Made by a program: the position numbers and the translations under genes
Shown here: positions 1 through 9,215 of the stretch, one piece after another
Layout of the letters: every line of letters begins with the position of its first letter
Position numbering within the stretch: position 1 is the first letter of the stretch
Assembly (NCBI RefSeq): GCF_900141715.1
Contig: NZ_FQYK01000005.1
Span: 265,944-329,943, forward strand
Length of the DNA stretch: 64,000 bases
Reading direction: 5' to 3'
Origin: Algibacter luteus
GTDB lineage: Bacteria; Bacteroidota; Bacteroidia; Flavobacteriales; Flavobacteriaceae
Notes under the pieces: generated by a model
The model's database searches: none
What the model was told of the DNA's origin: nothing
Seen by the model: the letters and a program-made list of their open reading frames with translations, nothing else

Positions 1-861
1 GAGCGCGATAGCAAAACAGCTTTTGTTGGGCAGAATGGTCAAGGAAAATCAACTTTAGCCAAAATAATAGTTGGCGATATTAAATACAATGGGTCTTTAA
101 AACTAGGGCATAATGTGCAAATAGGGTATTTTGCTCAAAATCAAGCTGAATACTTGGACGGAAATAAAACCGTACACGATACTATGATTGATGCAGCTAA
201 TGAAACCAACCGAACTAAAGTGAGAGATATTTTAGGATCGTTTTTATTTAGAGGCGATGAGGTTGATAAATATGTTCGTGTGCTTTCTGGTGGTGAGCGT
301 AATCGTTTAGCTTTAGCGAAGTTGATGCTGCAACCTTTTAATGTGCTTATTATGGATGAGCCTACAAACCATTTAGATATTAAGTCTAAAAATGTTTTAA
401 AGGAAGCGCTGAATCGTTTTGAAGGAACGCTTATACTAGTATCGCATGATCGTGATTTTCTACAAGGACTAACAAATATTGTTTATGAATTTAAAGATCA
501 TAAACTCAAAGAGTATTTAGGCGATATTGATTTCTATTTAGAACAACGTAAAGTTGAAAGTTTGCGTGAGGTTGAAAAACGAACAGTCGTAAAAGAAACA
601 CCAAAAGTAAAAAAGCAGCAATCTTATCAAGATCAGAAAAAGGCCAAATCATTGAATAATAAGTTGAGTAATGTTGAAGCCAAGATTAATCAATTAGAAC
701 GCGATATTAAAGCGATTGATTTTGAACTTGAAACCAACTATGAAGAAACGACGGCAAAACCCGATTTTTTTAATAAGTACCAAAAAAAGAAATCTGATTT
801 ACAGGACTTAATGGATAAATGGGAAGGGATTCAGCTGGAAATTGAAGCCCTAGAAAATTAA
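1..861 (+). CDS. ABC-F family ATP-binding protein, 3' portion (5' end outside window)
   Basis: The reading frame is open from base 1, so the gene starts before the window. The visible part is the second nucleotide-binding domain and C-terminal tail of an ABC-F protein. Walker A (GQNGQGKST) is at bases 28-54. The ABC signature LSGGERNRLALAKL and Walker B VLIMDEPTNHLD follow, then a switch histidine in LVSHDRDFL. The last 90 residues are charged and coiled-coil-like, as in the Uup/EttA-type C-terminal domain. ABC-F proteins have no membrane segments; they are soluble translation factors acting at the ribosome. I cannot assign the subfamily because the first domain and linker are missing. A GTG at 115 could be miscalled as a start, but Walker A lies upstream of it. 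Confidence 0.9.
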   Translation, partial: ERDSKTAFVGQNGQGKSTLAKIIVGDIKYNGSLKLGHNVQIGYFAQNQAEYLDGNKTVHDTMIDAANETNRTKVRDILGSFLFRGDEVDKYVRVLSGGERNRLALAKLMLQPFNVLIMDEPTNHLDIKSKNVLKEALNRFEGTLILVSHDRDFLQGLTNIVYEFKDHKLKEYLGDIDFYLEQRKVESLREVEKRTVVKETPKVKKQQSYQDQKKAKSLNNKLSNVEAKINQLERDIKAIDFELETNYEETTAKPDFFNKYQKKKSDLQDLMDKWEGIQLEIEALEN

Positions 862-907
862 GATTTTTTTTAAGTTTTTTTTAAGAACCTTAAATTAAAC
901 TAACAGG

Positions 908-915
908 TAGATTTG
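908..915 (+). promoter_or_regulatory. -7 box of the RND efflux operon promoter
   Basis: TAGATTTG matches the Bacteroidota -7 consensus TAnnTTTG and lies 28 bases before the adaptor ATG. No clear TTTG -33 box is present at the expected distance, so this is a moderate call. Confidence 0.5.
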
Positions 916-943
916 TAGTCTAAAAAGTTATACAAATTAACCA

Positions 944-2071
944 ATGCGAAAAATTATACTTTCTATAATAGGCGTTTTGCTTATTATTCTTTCTGTTTTA
1001 TTTGCCAAAAATCTTATAGCTAATAAAAATAAACCCAAACCGGTAAGAGAAAAAGTTGTTAAAACGGTATTTGTCGATACGGTTGTAAATGGCAATGTGA
1101 AAATTGTCATTCCTGCTAACGGTAGCTTAGTGGCTAAACGCAGAGTAGAATTGTATGCTGAAGTTCAAGGTGTTTTTAAGCCTTCAAATGTGCTTTTTAA
1201 ACCAGGTCAGAAATACAGTAAAGGACAGGCTCTAATTCGCATTGATGCTTCTGAATATTATGCAAGTGTGCAATCTGCTAAAAGTAATTTGTATAACACC
1301 ATTGCAGCTATTATGCCAGATTTACGCTTGGATTTTCCTGATGTATATCAAAAATGGCTAGCTTATTTAAATGGTTTCGATTTGAATAAATCAACACCAG
1401 AACTTCCTAAATTAACTTCAGATAAAGAAAACTATTTTATAACGGGTCGGGGTATTGTATCGAGCTATTATAACGTTAAAAATTTAGAACAGCGGCTTTC
1501 TAAATATACCATAACGGCACCATTTACTGGCATTTTAACTGAAGCTTTGGTTACTGAAGGATCGTTGATTAGAAGCGGTCAAAAATTAGGTGAATTTATA
1601 GATCCAACAATTTATGAAATGGAAGTGGCATTAAGTAAAACTTATGCGAGTTTACTTAAAGTTGGAGAACCCGTTAAGCTTAATAATTTGGATAAAACGG
1701 AAACTTATAAAGGGGTTGTTTCACGTGTTAATGGAAGTATAGATGCGACTACACAAACCATTACCGCATATATTGAAGTTCGCGATGAGAGCTTAAAAGA
1801 AGGCATGTATCTTGAAGCAAATTTAGATGCTAAAGAAGAGCAAGATGTTATAGAAATAGATCGCAATTTACTTTTAGAGAATAATCAAGTTTTTGTTATT
1901 CGCGATAGCATATTGGATATTATTGATGCTAAACCTATTTATTTTTCAGATACCAAAGTGGTTTTAAAAGACATTCCTAATGGTACTGTTATTCTTAAAA
2001 AATCGGTACCTGGAGCCTATGCTGGTATGCTGGTAAAGCCATTTAAAAATTCTGAAAATAACCAAAACTAA
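944..2071 (+). CDS. Efflux RND transporter periplasmic adaptor subunit (HlyD/MFP family)
   Basis: A 375-residue membrane fusion protein that would link the inner-membrane pump encoded next to the outer-membrane channel two genes on. An N-terminal hydrophobic anchor (about residues 4-22) is followed by the split barrel-sandwich hybrid domain. Its first half lies around AEVQGVFKPSNVLFKPGQ and its second around YTITAPFTGILTEALVTEG, with a shortened hairpin between. A beta-barrel and membrane-proximal domain complete it. The stop codon overlaps the pump start by one base (TAATG), so translation is probably coupled. The substrate cannot be read from the sequence. The family call is firm. Confidence 0.92.
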   Translation: MRKIILSIIGVLLIILSVLFAKNLIANKNKPKPVREKVVKTVFVDTVVNGNVKIVIPANGSLVAKRRVELYAEVQGVFKPSNVLFKPGQKYSKGQALIRIDASEYYASVQSAKSNLYNTIAAIMPDLRLDFPDVYQKWLAYLNGFDLNKSTPELPKLTSDKENYFITGRGIVSSYYNVKNLEQRLSKYTITAPFTGILTEALVTEGSLIRSGQKLGEFIDPTIYEMEVALSKTYASLLKVGEPVKLNNLDKTETYKGVVSRVNGSIDATTQTITAYIEVRDESLKEGMYLEANLDAKEEQDVIEIDRNLLLENNQVFVIRDSILDIIDAKPIYFSDTKVVLKDIPNGTVILKKSVPGAYAGMLVKPFKNSENNQN

Positions 2072-5000
2072 TGAGGAAGTTAATAAGTTATTTTATTAAA
2101 TACCATGTTGCTGTTAATGTTTTTATTATAGCATTTATAGTATTCGGGGTTATTGGAGTTAGGTCTCTAAAATCGTCCTTTTTTCCGTTAGTTGATTCCA
2201 AAATAATAACCGTTAGTATTGCTTACCCTGGGGCTTCGCCACAAGAGATAGAAGAAGGTGTTGTTTTAAAAATAGAAGATAATTTAAAAGGCCTAAGAGG
2301 CATCGATAGGGTAACTTCAGTGTCTCGCGAGAATAGTGGAACAATAACAGTAGAAATTGAGAAGGGCGAGAATATTGATTTTATGCTGCTCGAAGTTAAA
2401 AATGCGGTTGATCGTGTGCCATCGTTTCCAACTGGTATGGAGCCATTGGTTGTTTCAAAAAGAGAAGAAGTAAGAGAAACTATTTCGTTCGCTATTAGTG
2501 GCAAAGACATACCATTGGCCACATTAAAGCAATTGGGCAGACAAGTAGAAAATGATTTGCGAGCAATTGATGGCATTTCGCAAATTGAGGTCACCGGATA
2601 TCCTGAAGAGGAAATTGAAATTGCTGTTAATGAATCGAGTCTTTTGGCTTATAATTTAAGTTTTCAAGATGTTGCAAATGCGGTTAGCAGATCGAATATT
2701 CTGGTAACAGGAGGAAATATAAAAACCGATACCGAAGAGTATTTAATACGGGCTAATAATAGGTCTTATTACGGTGTTGAGCTTTCAAATGTGATTATTA
2801 AAGCAAGTGGAGATGGTAAAACGGTACGTTTAAAAGACGTGGCTATTGTTCGAGATCGATTTTCGGAAACTCCAAACGCTTCTTACTTCAATGAAGATTT
2901 GGCTGTAAATGTTTCGGTTACCAGCACCAATACTGAAGATTTGATTTCAGCTGCCGATAAGGTTAAAGCTTATATTGAAGATTATAATCAAAGTCATAAC
3001 AATGTTAAGCTAAATGTGGTTAGAGATTTATCCATTACATTAAATCAACGAACACAACTTTTAATAGAAAATGCTATTGCTGGAATCTTCCTAGTATTAA
3101 TATTTCTATCCCTGTTTTTAAATACGCGTTTAGCCTTTTGGGTAGCTTTTGGACTTCCTATTTCGTTTCTAGGTATGTTTATTTTTGCTGGGCAGTTTGA
3201 TGTTACTATTAACGTGCTTTCGCTTTTTGGGATGATAATTGTTATTGGTATTTTGGTAGATGATGGAATAGTTATTGCCGAAAATATCTATCAGCATTAC
3301 GAAAAAGGAAAAACACCTAAACAGGCAGCTATTGATGGGACTTTAGAAGTTATACCTCCCGTAGTTTCAGCAATTATTACAACCCTGTTAGCATTTTCAT
3401 TATTCCTGTTTTTAGATAGTAGAATAGGCGAATTTTTTAGCGAAGTATCTGTAATCGTTATATTGACATTAGTAGTTTCTTTAGTTGAAGCTTTAATTAT
3501 TTTGCCAGCGCATTTGGCACATTCTAAAGCATTGACCAAGCAAGTTGAAGAAGAGAACCCTTCAAAACTTAAGCAATTCTTTACTAAAATGCGCGTCATT
3601 AATCGTTTTGGCGATAAAATAATGGCCTTTTTAAGAGACCGCGTTTATACGCCAGTATTACAATTTGTATTAAGTTTTAAAATGCTTTCATTAGGAATTT
3701 TTGTAGCATTACTGGTGCTTACTATTGGCTCAATAGGTGGAGGTATTATTGGAGTTACTATTTTTCCTTCCATTGCAAGTGATAGAATTACTGTAGAACT
3801 AGATATGCCAAATGGAACTCATGTTCAAATAACAGATTCGATAATTTCTATGATTGAACAGAAATCTTATATCGTAAACAAGGAATTAACAGACGAATAT
3901 TTAAAAGGAACTGATAAAGAATTATTTGAAAATACCATTTTAACCATAAGCAGTTCATCTAGTGCACAACTTCAAATAAACATGTTGCCTGGTGAAGAAA
4001 GACCAGATGCTATTAACTCCTCATTAGTAGCAAATCGACTAAGAGAGTTGGTTGGCCCAATTATAGGTACAGAACGGTTAGTTTTTGGTTCGGGTGGAAA
4101 TTTTGGTGGAAGTCCAGTTTCAGTAGCCCTATTAAGTAATAATATTGAAGAATTAAAAGCGGCGAAATTAGAGCTAAAAGAAGTACTTCAAACCAATCCG
4201 TTATTAAAAGATATTGAGGATAATGACCCTGCCGGTATTAAAGAAATTCGATTACAACTAAAAGAAAGCGCCTATTTATTAGGTTTAGACTTAAGTACCG
4301 TCATGTCTCAAATAAGGGCTGGGTTTTTTGGTGTTCAATCACAGCGCTTTCAGCGTGGGCAAGACGAAATTCGCGTGTGGGTGCGTTATGATAGAGCGAA
4401 CAGAGAATCAATCAATAATTTAGATGATATGCGTATTGTAACACCTTCTGGAGAGCGGGTGACATTAAAGGATATTGCAAGTTATAGTATTGAAAGAGGT
4501 GATGTTGCCATAAACCATTTGGAAGGTCAGCGTGAAATTCAAATTTCGGCAGATTTAAAAGATCCAAGTAGTAGTGCAACTGATATTTTAAATGATATAA
4601 AATCGAATATAATACCAAATATTCAATCTAAATATCCAACAATTTCTGCTTCTTTTGAAGGACAAAATAGAGAAGCTACTAAATTATCAACGTCCTTAAA
4701 AAATGCAGGAATACCAATCTTACTTCTCATATATATAACCATAGCCTTCACTTTTAGAAGTTATAGCCAGCCCATTTTATTAATATTATTGGTGCCATTT
4801 AGTTTAACCGCAGTGGCTTGGGGTCACTGGTTATTGGGCTTCTCGGTTAATGTATTATCAATGCTTGGAATTATTGCATTAATTGGAATTATGGTTAATG
4901 ACGGTTTGGTGTTAATTGGTAAATTCAACACCAATTTAAGAGAAGGTATGACGTTTGATTTGGCATTATCAGAAGCCGGAAAATCACGATTCAGGGCTAT

Positions 5001-5268
5001 TTTCTTAACCTCTTTAACTACGGTTGCAGGATTAGCGCCGCTGTTATTAGAAAAAAGTAGGCAAGCGCAATTTTTAAAACCTATGGCCATTTCCATTTCA
5101 TTTGGTATAGCCTACGCAACGGTTTTAACCTTATTGGTGTTGCCTTTATTTTTGTCATTTAGTAACAGTATTAAAAAGAACGCAAAATGGCTAGCTACGG
5201 GTAACGACGTAACAAAAGAAGAAGTAGAACGCGCTATTAAAGAACAAAAAGAAGAAAATGAACATTAA
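2071..5268 (+). CDS. Efflux RND transporter permease subunit (AcrB/MdtC-like)
   Basis: A 1065-residue inner-membrane proton-driven pump of normal RND length. A first membrane helix (about residues 12-32) is followed by a large periplasmic loop. Helices 2-6 include GILVDDGIVIAEN near residue 393, whose Asp-Asp pair corresponds to the proton-relay aspartates of AcrB helix 4. A second periplasmic loop and helices 8-12 follow, with GIMVNDGLVLIGKFN. The protein ends in a short charged tail. It overlaps the adaptor by 1 base and the TolC-like gene by 11 bases, so the three are one operon. Whether it exports drugs, lipids or other compounds is not determinable here; heavy-metal pumps of the CusA type are less likely because no metal-binding methionine cluster is evident. 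Confidence 0.93.
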   Translation: MRKLISYFIKYHVAVNVFIIAFIVFGVIGVRSLKSSFFPLVDSKIITVSIAYPGASPQEIEEGVVLKIEDNLKGLRGIDRVTSVSRENSGTITVEIEKGENIDFMLLEVKNAVDRVPSFPTGMEPLVVSKREEVRETISFAISGKDIPLATLKQLGRQVENDLRAIDGISQIEVTGYPEEEIEIAVNESSLLAYNLSFQDVANAVSRSNILVTGGNIKTDTEEYLIRANNRSYYGVELSNVIIKASGDGKTVRLKDVAIVRDRFSETPNASYFNEDLAVNVSVTSTNTEDLISAADKVKAYIEDYNQSHNNVKLNVVRDLSITLNQRTQLLIENAIAGIFLVLIFLSLFLNTRLAFWVAFGLPISFLGMFIFAGQFDVTINVLSLFGMIIVIGILVDDGIVIAENIYQHYEKGKTPKQAAIDGTLEVIPPVVSAIITTLLAFSLFLFLDSRIGEFFSEVSVIVILTLVVSLVEALIILPAHLAHSKALTKQVEEENPSKLKQFFTKMRVINRFGDKIMAFLRDRVYTPVLQFVLSFKMLSLGIFVALLVLTIGSIGGGIIGVTIFPSIASDRITVELDMPNGTHVQITDSIISMIEQKSYIVNKELTDEYLKGTDKELFENTILTISSSSSAQLQINMLPGEERPDAINSSLVANRLRELVGPIIGTERLVFGSGGNFGGSPVSVALLSNNIEELKAAKLELKEVLQTNPLLKDIEDNDPAGIKEIRLQLKESAYLLGLDLSTVMSQIRAGFFGVQSQRFQRGQDEIRVWVRYDRANRESINNLDDMRIVTPSGERVTLKDIASYSIERGDVAINHLEGQREIQISADLKDPSSSATDILNDIKSNIIPNIQSKYPTISASFEGQNREATKLSTSLKNAGIPILLLIYITIAFTFRSYSQPILLILLVPFSLTAVAWGHWLLGFSVNVLSMLGIIALIGIMVNDGLVLIGKFNTNLREGMTFDLALSEAGKSRFRAIFLTSLTTVAGLAPLLLEKSRQAQFLKPMAISISFGIAYATVLTLLVLPLFLSFSNSIKKNAKWLATGNDVTKEEVERAIKEQKEENEH

Positions 5269-6574
5269 AGTATTCTGTATTATAGCTTTGTTATTGTCGC
5301 AAATATTATTGTATGGACAAGAAATAATTACACCCGATAAAGCTGTACAATTAGCATTAGAAAACAATTACGGTATAAAATTGGCTAAAACGGATGTTGA
5401 AATTGCTCAAAACAATGCTAGTATTTTAAACTCGGGGTACTTACCTACGTTAACAGGAAATGCTGGCGGAACTTATAATTTAGATAATACAGAAGCTGAA
5501 TTTTCAGATGGAAGAGTTACTACTCTTAAAGGAGCCGAAAGTTCTCGTTATTCAGCTTCTTTAGATTTGAATTACACTTTGTTTGATGGATTAGGGCGTA
5601 TTTATAACTATAAACAATTAAAGGAAACGGAACAGCTCACCGAAATGCAAGCGCGAGAAACGATAGAAAACACAATCGTACAATTGTTTACAATTTATTA
5701 CAGCGTTGCAGAACTAAAAGAAAACACCAATGCTATTAATCAAACTTTGTCTATATCCAAGGATAGGTTGGTTCGATCTGAATATCAATTTAATTATGGG
5801 CAGAGTACAAAACTAGCTGTACTTAATGCAGAGGTTGATATTAACAACGATAGCATAAGTTTGATGAATTCGCAGCAGCAATTGAAAAATTTTAAACGCG
5901 ATTTGAACCTTGTTTTAGGTAATACGCTGAATGAAGTATTCGATGTAGATACCACTGTCGAATTTAAAAACCTATATGATAAAGAATTGCTATTAGAAAA
6001 GGCTAAAGCCAATAATATAAGCCTATTGCAGATTGATAAAAGTATTGCAATAAACAAGTTAGGTGTAAAATCTCAAATATCTGCTTACTTGCCAACTATA
6101 GGACTTACTGGGAGTTATGGATGGAATAAGAACAATAATAACGCCGCATCTTTTGTTGCTGTATCTACTAATACTGGATTGTCAGGGGGATTGAATTTAA
6201 GCTGGAATCTATTTGATGGTGGCAGGACTGTAACGAATGTTAAAAACGCAAAAATTAGCTTAGAGGCCAACACTATTCAGAAAGAACAACAGTTAGTGAC
6301 TTTAGAACGCGATTTTAAAAACGCTTGGGAAGACTTCCAAAATAAGCTCAATATTTATAAGCTTCAAGAAGAAAATATTGAAACAGCCCGAAACAATTTT
6401 GAGCGTACAGAGGAAAAGTTTAAGTTAGGTCAAGCAACTTCAATTGAGTTTAGACAGGCTCAACTTAATTTATTAAGCGCAGAGTTTAATAAAAATCAAG
6501 CTAAGTATTTAGCGAAAATCGCTGAATTACAGATGCTTCAAATAAGTGGAGAGCTATTAAATGTAGATTTTTAA
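5258..6574 (+). CDS. TolC family outer membrane channel protein
   Basis: A 438-residue outer-membrane efflux protein that completes the tripartite pump. A signal peptide (about residues 1-20, ending near LLYGQ) is followed by two structurally repeated halves of the OEP domain. Each has long amphipathic helices and a beta-strand pair (SASLDLNYTLFDGLGRIYN in the first half, GGLNLSWNLFDGGRTVTN in the second). The LFDG motif after each strand pair is characteristic of the family. The ATG lies inside the end of the pump gene (11-base overlap). No strong terminator hairpin follows. Confidence 0.92.
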   Translation: MNIKVFCIIALLLSQILLYGQEIITPDKAVQLALENNYGIKLAKTDVEIAQNNASILNSGYLPTLTGNAGGTYNLDNTEAEFSDGRVTTLKGAESSRYSASLDLNYTLFDGLGRIYNYKQLKETEQLTEMQARETIENTIVQLFTIYYSVAELKENTNAINQTLSISKDRLVRSEYQFNYGQSTKLAVLNAEVDINNDSISLMNSQQQLKNFKRDLNLVLGNTLNEVFDVDTTVEFKNLYDKELLLEKAKANNISLLQIDKSIAINKLGVKSQISAYLPTIGLTGSYGWNKNNNNAASFVAVSTNTGLSGGLNLSWNLFDGGRTVTNVKNAKISLEANTIQKEQQLVTLERDFKNAWEDFQNKLNIYKLQEENIETARNNFERTEEKFKLGQATSIEFRQAQLNLLSAEFNKNQAKYLAKIAELQMLQISGELLNVDF

Positions 6575-6660
6575 TTAGTGAAAGTGTACTTTGTCGACTT
6601 TTAAATGTTAAAATTATATGCATTTCATCGATAAAAATAGTTTTTAGTCTGGTTTAGTTC

Positions 6661-6668
6661 TATATTCG
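6661..6668 (+). promoter_or_regulatory. Probable -7 box of the leucine-rich-repeat gene
   Basis: TATATTCG differs from TAnnTTTG at one base and lies 32 bases before the chosen ATG at 6701. Confidence 0.35.
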
Positions 6669-6700
6669 TATAAGAATTAATCCCAAATTTGACCAAAAAC

Positions 6701-7525
6701 ATGAAATCACTAAAGTTAATCGCAATTTGTTTCTTCGTTACAGCGTATTCGTTTGCTAACGTTTCTTCTAAAGATAAAAATGCTTTAATCGCTTTATATA
6801 AAGCGACTAACGGAGCAGAATGGAATTCCTCTTGGGATTTAAGTACGTCTGTAGATAAATGGTATGGTGTTAAAATCGAGAACGATAAAATCATTGAAAT
6901 TAATCTTCAATTTAATAACTTGAATGGAGAGTTACCAAAAGAAATTGGGAACTTATCAAGTTTAAAGGTATTGAATTTAGGATTTAATAAATTAAAAGGT
7001 TCTCTTCCTACTTCATTAAAAAACTTAAAAGAATTAAAGTCTCTAGAATTATTCATGAATGGTTTTGAAGGTGAAATACCTGCAGAATTAGGAGAATTAA
7101 AAAATCTTGAGATATTAAAATTATATAGTAATAAACTGTCTGGAGAAATTCCAACGTCGTTAATGGGTTTAACTAACCTTAAAGAACTTTTATTAGGAAG
7201 TAATTTTTTAACAGGACAGATTCCAACAGAAATTTATGCATTAAGTAAGTTACAAAAACTTAGTCTTATGGATAATAAAATGGATGGTGAAATTCCTGCA
7301 GAAATTGCACAATTAAGAAATTTAGAAGAGTTGTTATTATCAACTAATAAATTTTCTGGAGATTTACCAAAAGAGTTTATGAACCTTACAAAACTAAATA
7401 CAATGATGGTGAGTGATAATAACTTAAACCAAGAGTATATTAGTGTTTCTGGTAAAAATCCTCCTTCATTGATGCAATTAGACATTGAAAATGCAACTGC
7501 AACTATGGACATTGAAAAAGAATAA
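6701..7525 (+). CDS. Secreted leucine-rich repeat protein
   Basis: A 274-residue protein with a signal peptide (MKSLKLIAICFFVTAYSFA) followed by a cap region (DKNALIALYKATNGAEWNSS) common in bacterial proteins with plant-type repeats. About seven leucine-rich repeats of 23-24 residues follow, with the consensus LxxLxxLxLxxNxLxGxIPxxL, for example LKNLEILKLYSNKLSGEIPT. No C-terminal sorting domain is visible, so the product is probably periplasmic or released. The frame is also open from a TTG at 6689, but the ATG at 6701 places the signal peptide at the terminus. The gene stands alone and is followed by a good terminator. Such repeats usually bind proteins or polysaccharides; the partner is unknown. 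Confidence 0.85.
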   Translation: MKSLKLIAICFFVTAYSFANVSSKDKNALIALYKATNGAEWNSSWDLSTSVDKWYGVKIENDKIIEINLQFNNLNGELPKEIGNLSSLKVLNLGFNKLKGSLPTSLKNLKELKSLELFMNGFEGEIPAELGELKNLEILKLYSNKLSGEIPTSLMGLTNLKELLLGSNFLTGQIPTEIYALSKLQKLSLMDNKMDGEIPAEIAQLRNLEELLLSTNKFSGDLPKEFMNLTKLNTMMVSDNNLNQEYISVSGKNPPSLMQLDIENATATMDIEKE

Positions 7526-7552
7526 ATTATATTTTATAAATGAGTTTATGTT

Positions 7553-7584
7553 AAAAGGCCATCTTAATTGATGGCTTTTTTTTA
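7553..7584 (+). terminator. Intrinsic terminator after the leucine-rich-repeat gene
   Basis: AAGGCCATC and GATGGCTTT form a stem around a TTAATT loop, followed by a run of T residues. Confidence 0.85.
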
Positions 7585-7593
7585 TTTTTAGTT

Positions 7594-7776
7594 ATGCTAG
7601 AACATCATTTTACATGCCCTTATTGCTGGGAAACTATTTCTATGTTGCTTGATAATTCAATTTCTAATCAATCGTATATAGAAGATTGCGAGGTTTGTTG
7701 CAATCCAATCCAGGTTTCTTTGCAGTTCGCAAATTCAGAATTATCGGGTTTTCAAGCTCATAGTATTGAACAATAA
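7594..7776 (+). CDS. CPXCG motif-containing cysteine-rich protein
   Basis: A 60-residue protein with two Cys pairs: CPYC near residue 9 and CEVCC near residue 33, followed by NPIQV. This is the pattern of the short CPXCG Cys-rich family, a zinc-ribbon-like fold of unknown role found in many Bacteroidota and Proteobacteria. Here the first motif reads CPYCW. It lies between the preceding gene's terminator and the tRNA-fMet promoter. The function is unknown; binding of a metal ion by the four cysteines is an inference. Confidence 0.75.
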   Translation: MLEHHFTCPYCWETISMLLDNSISNQSYIEDCEVCCNPIQVSLQFANSELSGFQAHSIEQ

Positions 7777-7793
7777 TATTTTCTAAAATTATT

Positions 7794-7824
7794 ATTGCAG
7801 AAATTAAAAAGGGTTGTATATTTG
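7794..7824 (+). promoter_or_regulatory. Promoter of tRNA-fMet
   Basis: TTG (7794-7796), a 20-base spacer and TATATTTG (7817-7824) match the Bacteroidota promoter. The GCA immediately after the -7 box resembles the two strong promoters at the end of the window. The tRNA begins 72 bases downstream. Confidence 0.75.
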
Positions 7825-7895
7825 CAGTCCGAAATGATTTGGTCGGCATTATGAACCGAAAGTTAAGAGCTAAGAAAATCATTTTAAGATTACAT

Positions 7896-7968
<73 letters not shown>

Positions 7969-7974
7969 CTAATT

Positions 7975-8015
7975 TAAAGGTCAATCACTTGTTAATCAAA
8001 TGGTTGACTTTTTTT
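7975..8015 (+). terminator. Probable terminator just inside attL
   Basis: AAGGTCAATCA and TGGTTGACTT can pair with one bulge or wobble and are followed by seven T residues. It would end tRNA transcription now that the original downstream terminator has been displaced to 18629. Confidence 0.6.
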
Positions 8016-8038
8016 CTTCCCGAAAATAGCCCGATTAT
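8015..8038 (+). promoter_or_regulatory. Candidate integrase arm-type site, left
   Basis: TCTTCCCGAAA, then GCCCGATTAT: two CCCGA motifs 11 bases apart. A sister copy in the same orientation at 18457-18480 matches at 20 of 24 positions. Paired direct repeats just inside both ends of a tyrosine-recombinase element are what integrase arm-binding sites look like. This is an inference from position and repetition. Confidence 0.5.
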
Positions 8039-8040
8039 TT

Positions 8041-8816
8041 ATATTTGCCTTATTGAAAGCCAATGAAATTATGTCTATTTCATAAGCATTCACAAACAAA
8101 ATAGTTCTACTTATGTAATTTACCTCTTTTTTTAATAGTGATTTTTTTAGGAATTTAATTTGAAATAGTAAACGTTGAAATAAAAAAGGGGCGGGACTGT
8201 AAAAAAACGATTGTTTATATCTTAATTATGCTAATGGTAGATGGAGATGGAGGGGCTTAAATAATATTTTTCTAAAACCTACAAAAAACTTATATAAAAC
8301 TGGTTGTAAAATTAATAGCACATTAATTGTGACAGCTACCTCTTAAATGTTGTTTTTACTGGGGTTATTAGTTTTTCTTAACGAAAGAAATGTTAGACTT
8401 TATAAAATAAGTTGACGGATAAACTAGTCCATATTTTAAGGGTAAATATGCATTTTTAGTAAAACAGGGGTTAAAGTAAGTATTTGAAACCAAAACTTAC
8501 GTTTAATGGAAAATGTGTAAACCTATAAAAAGACTATACGCACGCATGACAGGTAATTTAATCATTGATTGCGTTTATATTTAAAACTAAAAATTAACTG
8601 TTTTAGTGTTTTTTGGGGTAGACGCTAACACTTTTTCTCTTTTAAAATTCCAAAAAAAGAGTTTTTTACTTCGATTTTGTAGGTAAAATCTATATTTAAA
8701 TCATAAAGTTTTCTTAAAAAACCAGTTTTAAATAAAGTAGTTTGGCTAAACTTCTAAACTACAATTAGTTACCGATTTTTACCCCTAGGTTTTATTTTAC
8801 TTTATTTAAAGTGTTG
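8041..8816. other. Long non-coding segment of the element with inverted repeats; possible origin
   Basis: No convincing gene is present over about 780 bases, which is unusual in such a compact element. I see a GC-rich patch (GGGGCGGGACTG near 8188). Overlapping stem-loops lie at 8586-8607 (ACTAAAA/TTTTAGT) and 8605-8632 (AGTGTT/AACACT followed by T residues). Another inverted repeat lies at 8737-8762 (GTAGTTT/AAACTAC). With a Rep-like gene downstream, an origin of replication or transfer is the best guess, but nothing here is diagnostic. Confidence 0.3.
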
Positions 8817-8845
8817 TTTTGCAGCTATTTACGAGTATATCTTTG
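8817..8845 (+). promoter_or_regulatory. Promoter of the excisionase-like/Rep operon
   Basis: The -7 box TATCTTTG is at 8838-8845 with TTTTG at 8817-8821 upstream (a spacer of about 16 bases, shorter than ideal). A perfect 10-bp palindrome, AGTGATCACT, at 8856-8865 lies at or just after the expected transcription start and could be an operator. Confidence 0.5.
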
Positions 8846-8903
8846 CCTTGTAGATAGTGATCACTTTACAACAATTTATAATTAATAAGAAAATTAAAGT
8901 AAA

Positions 8904-9215
8904 ATGAATAATCAAGTAATACAACTCCTGCAAGTGTCAATGGATGACTTGAAGGAAATAATTAAAGAAGCGGTCTTGTCGGTAATTCCGCCACCGCCAA
9001 CAAAAAACTTAAATCTAGGTTTAAATGATAGTGATTCAATCCCAGATGATGACTTGTTAACCACAAAAGAGGTTAGTGTTATCTTAAAGGTTTCTTCTAC
9101 TTCCTTGTGGAGGTATAATAAACAGGGTGTCCTAAAAATTAAAAATAAGATAGGAAGAAAGGTCTATTATTCTAAAAAAGATGTGTTTGACTTTATAAAA
9201 GGTAATGTGATATGA
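8904..9215 (+). CDS. Excisionase-like helix-turn-helix DNA-binding protein
   Basis: A 103-residue protein. Residues about 1-45 are variable, with an alpha-helical start and a PPPP stretch. Residues about 50-100 (LLTTKEVSVILKVSSTSLWR, then KIGRKVYYSKKDVFDFIK) form a MerR-like winged HTH of the excisionase/HTH_17 type. In tRNA-targeting elements such proteins act as recombination directionality factors or regulate the neighbouring replication gene. It overlaps the Rep-like gene by 4 bases (ATGA), so both are one operon. Whether it directs excision or represses its own promoter is undecided; the palindrome at 8856-8865 makes autoregulation plausible. Confidence 0.75.
   Translation: MNNQVIQLLQVSMDDLKEIIKEAVLSVIPPPPTKNLNLGLNDSDSIPDDDLLTTKEVSVILKVSSTSLWRYNKQGVLKIKNKIGRKVYYSKKDVFDFIKGNVI

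Noticed and set aside
2223..2594. Open frame antisense to the RND pump
   Set aside because: It lies wholly within a conserved gene on the other strand and has no recognisable features; the same holds for other antisense frames across the window.
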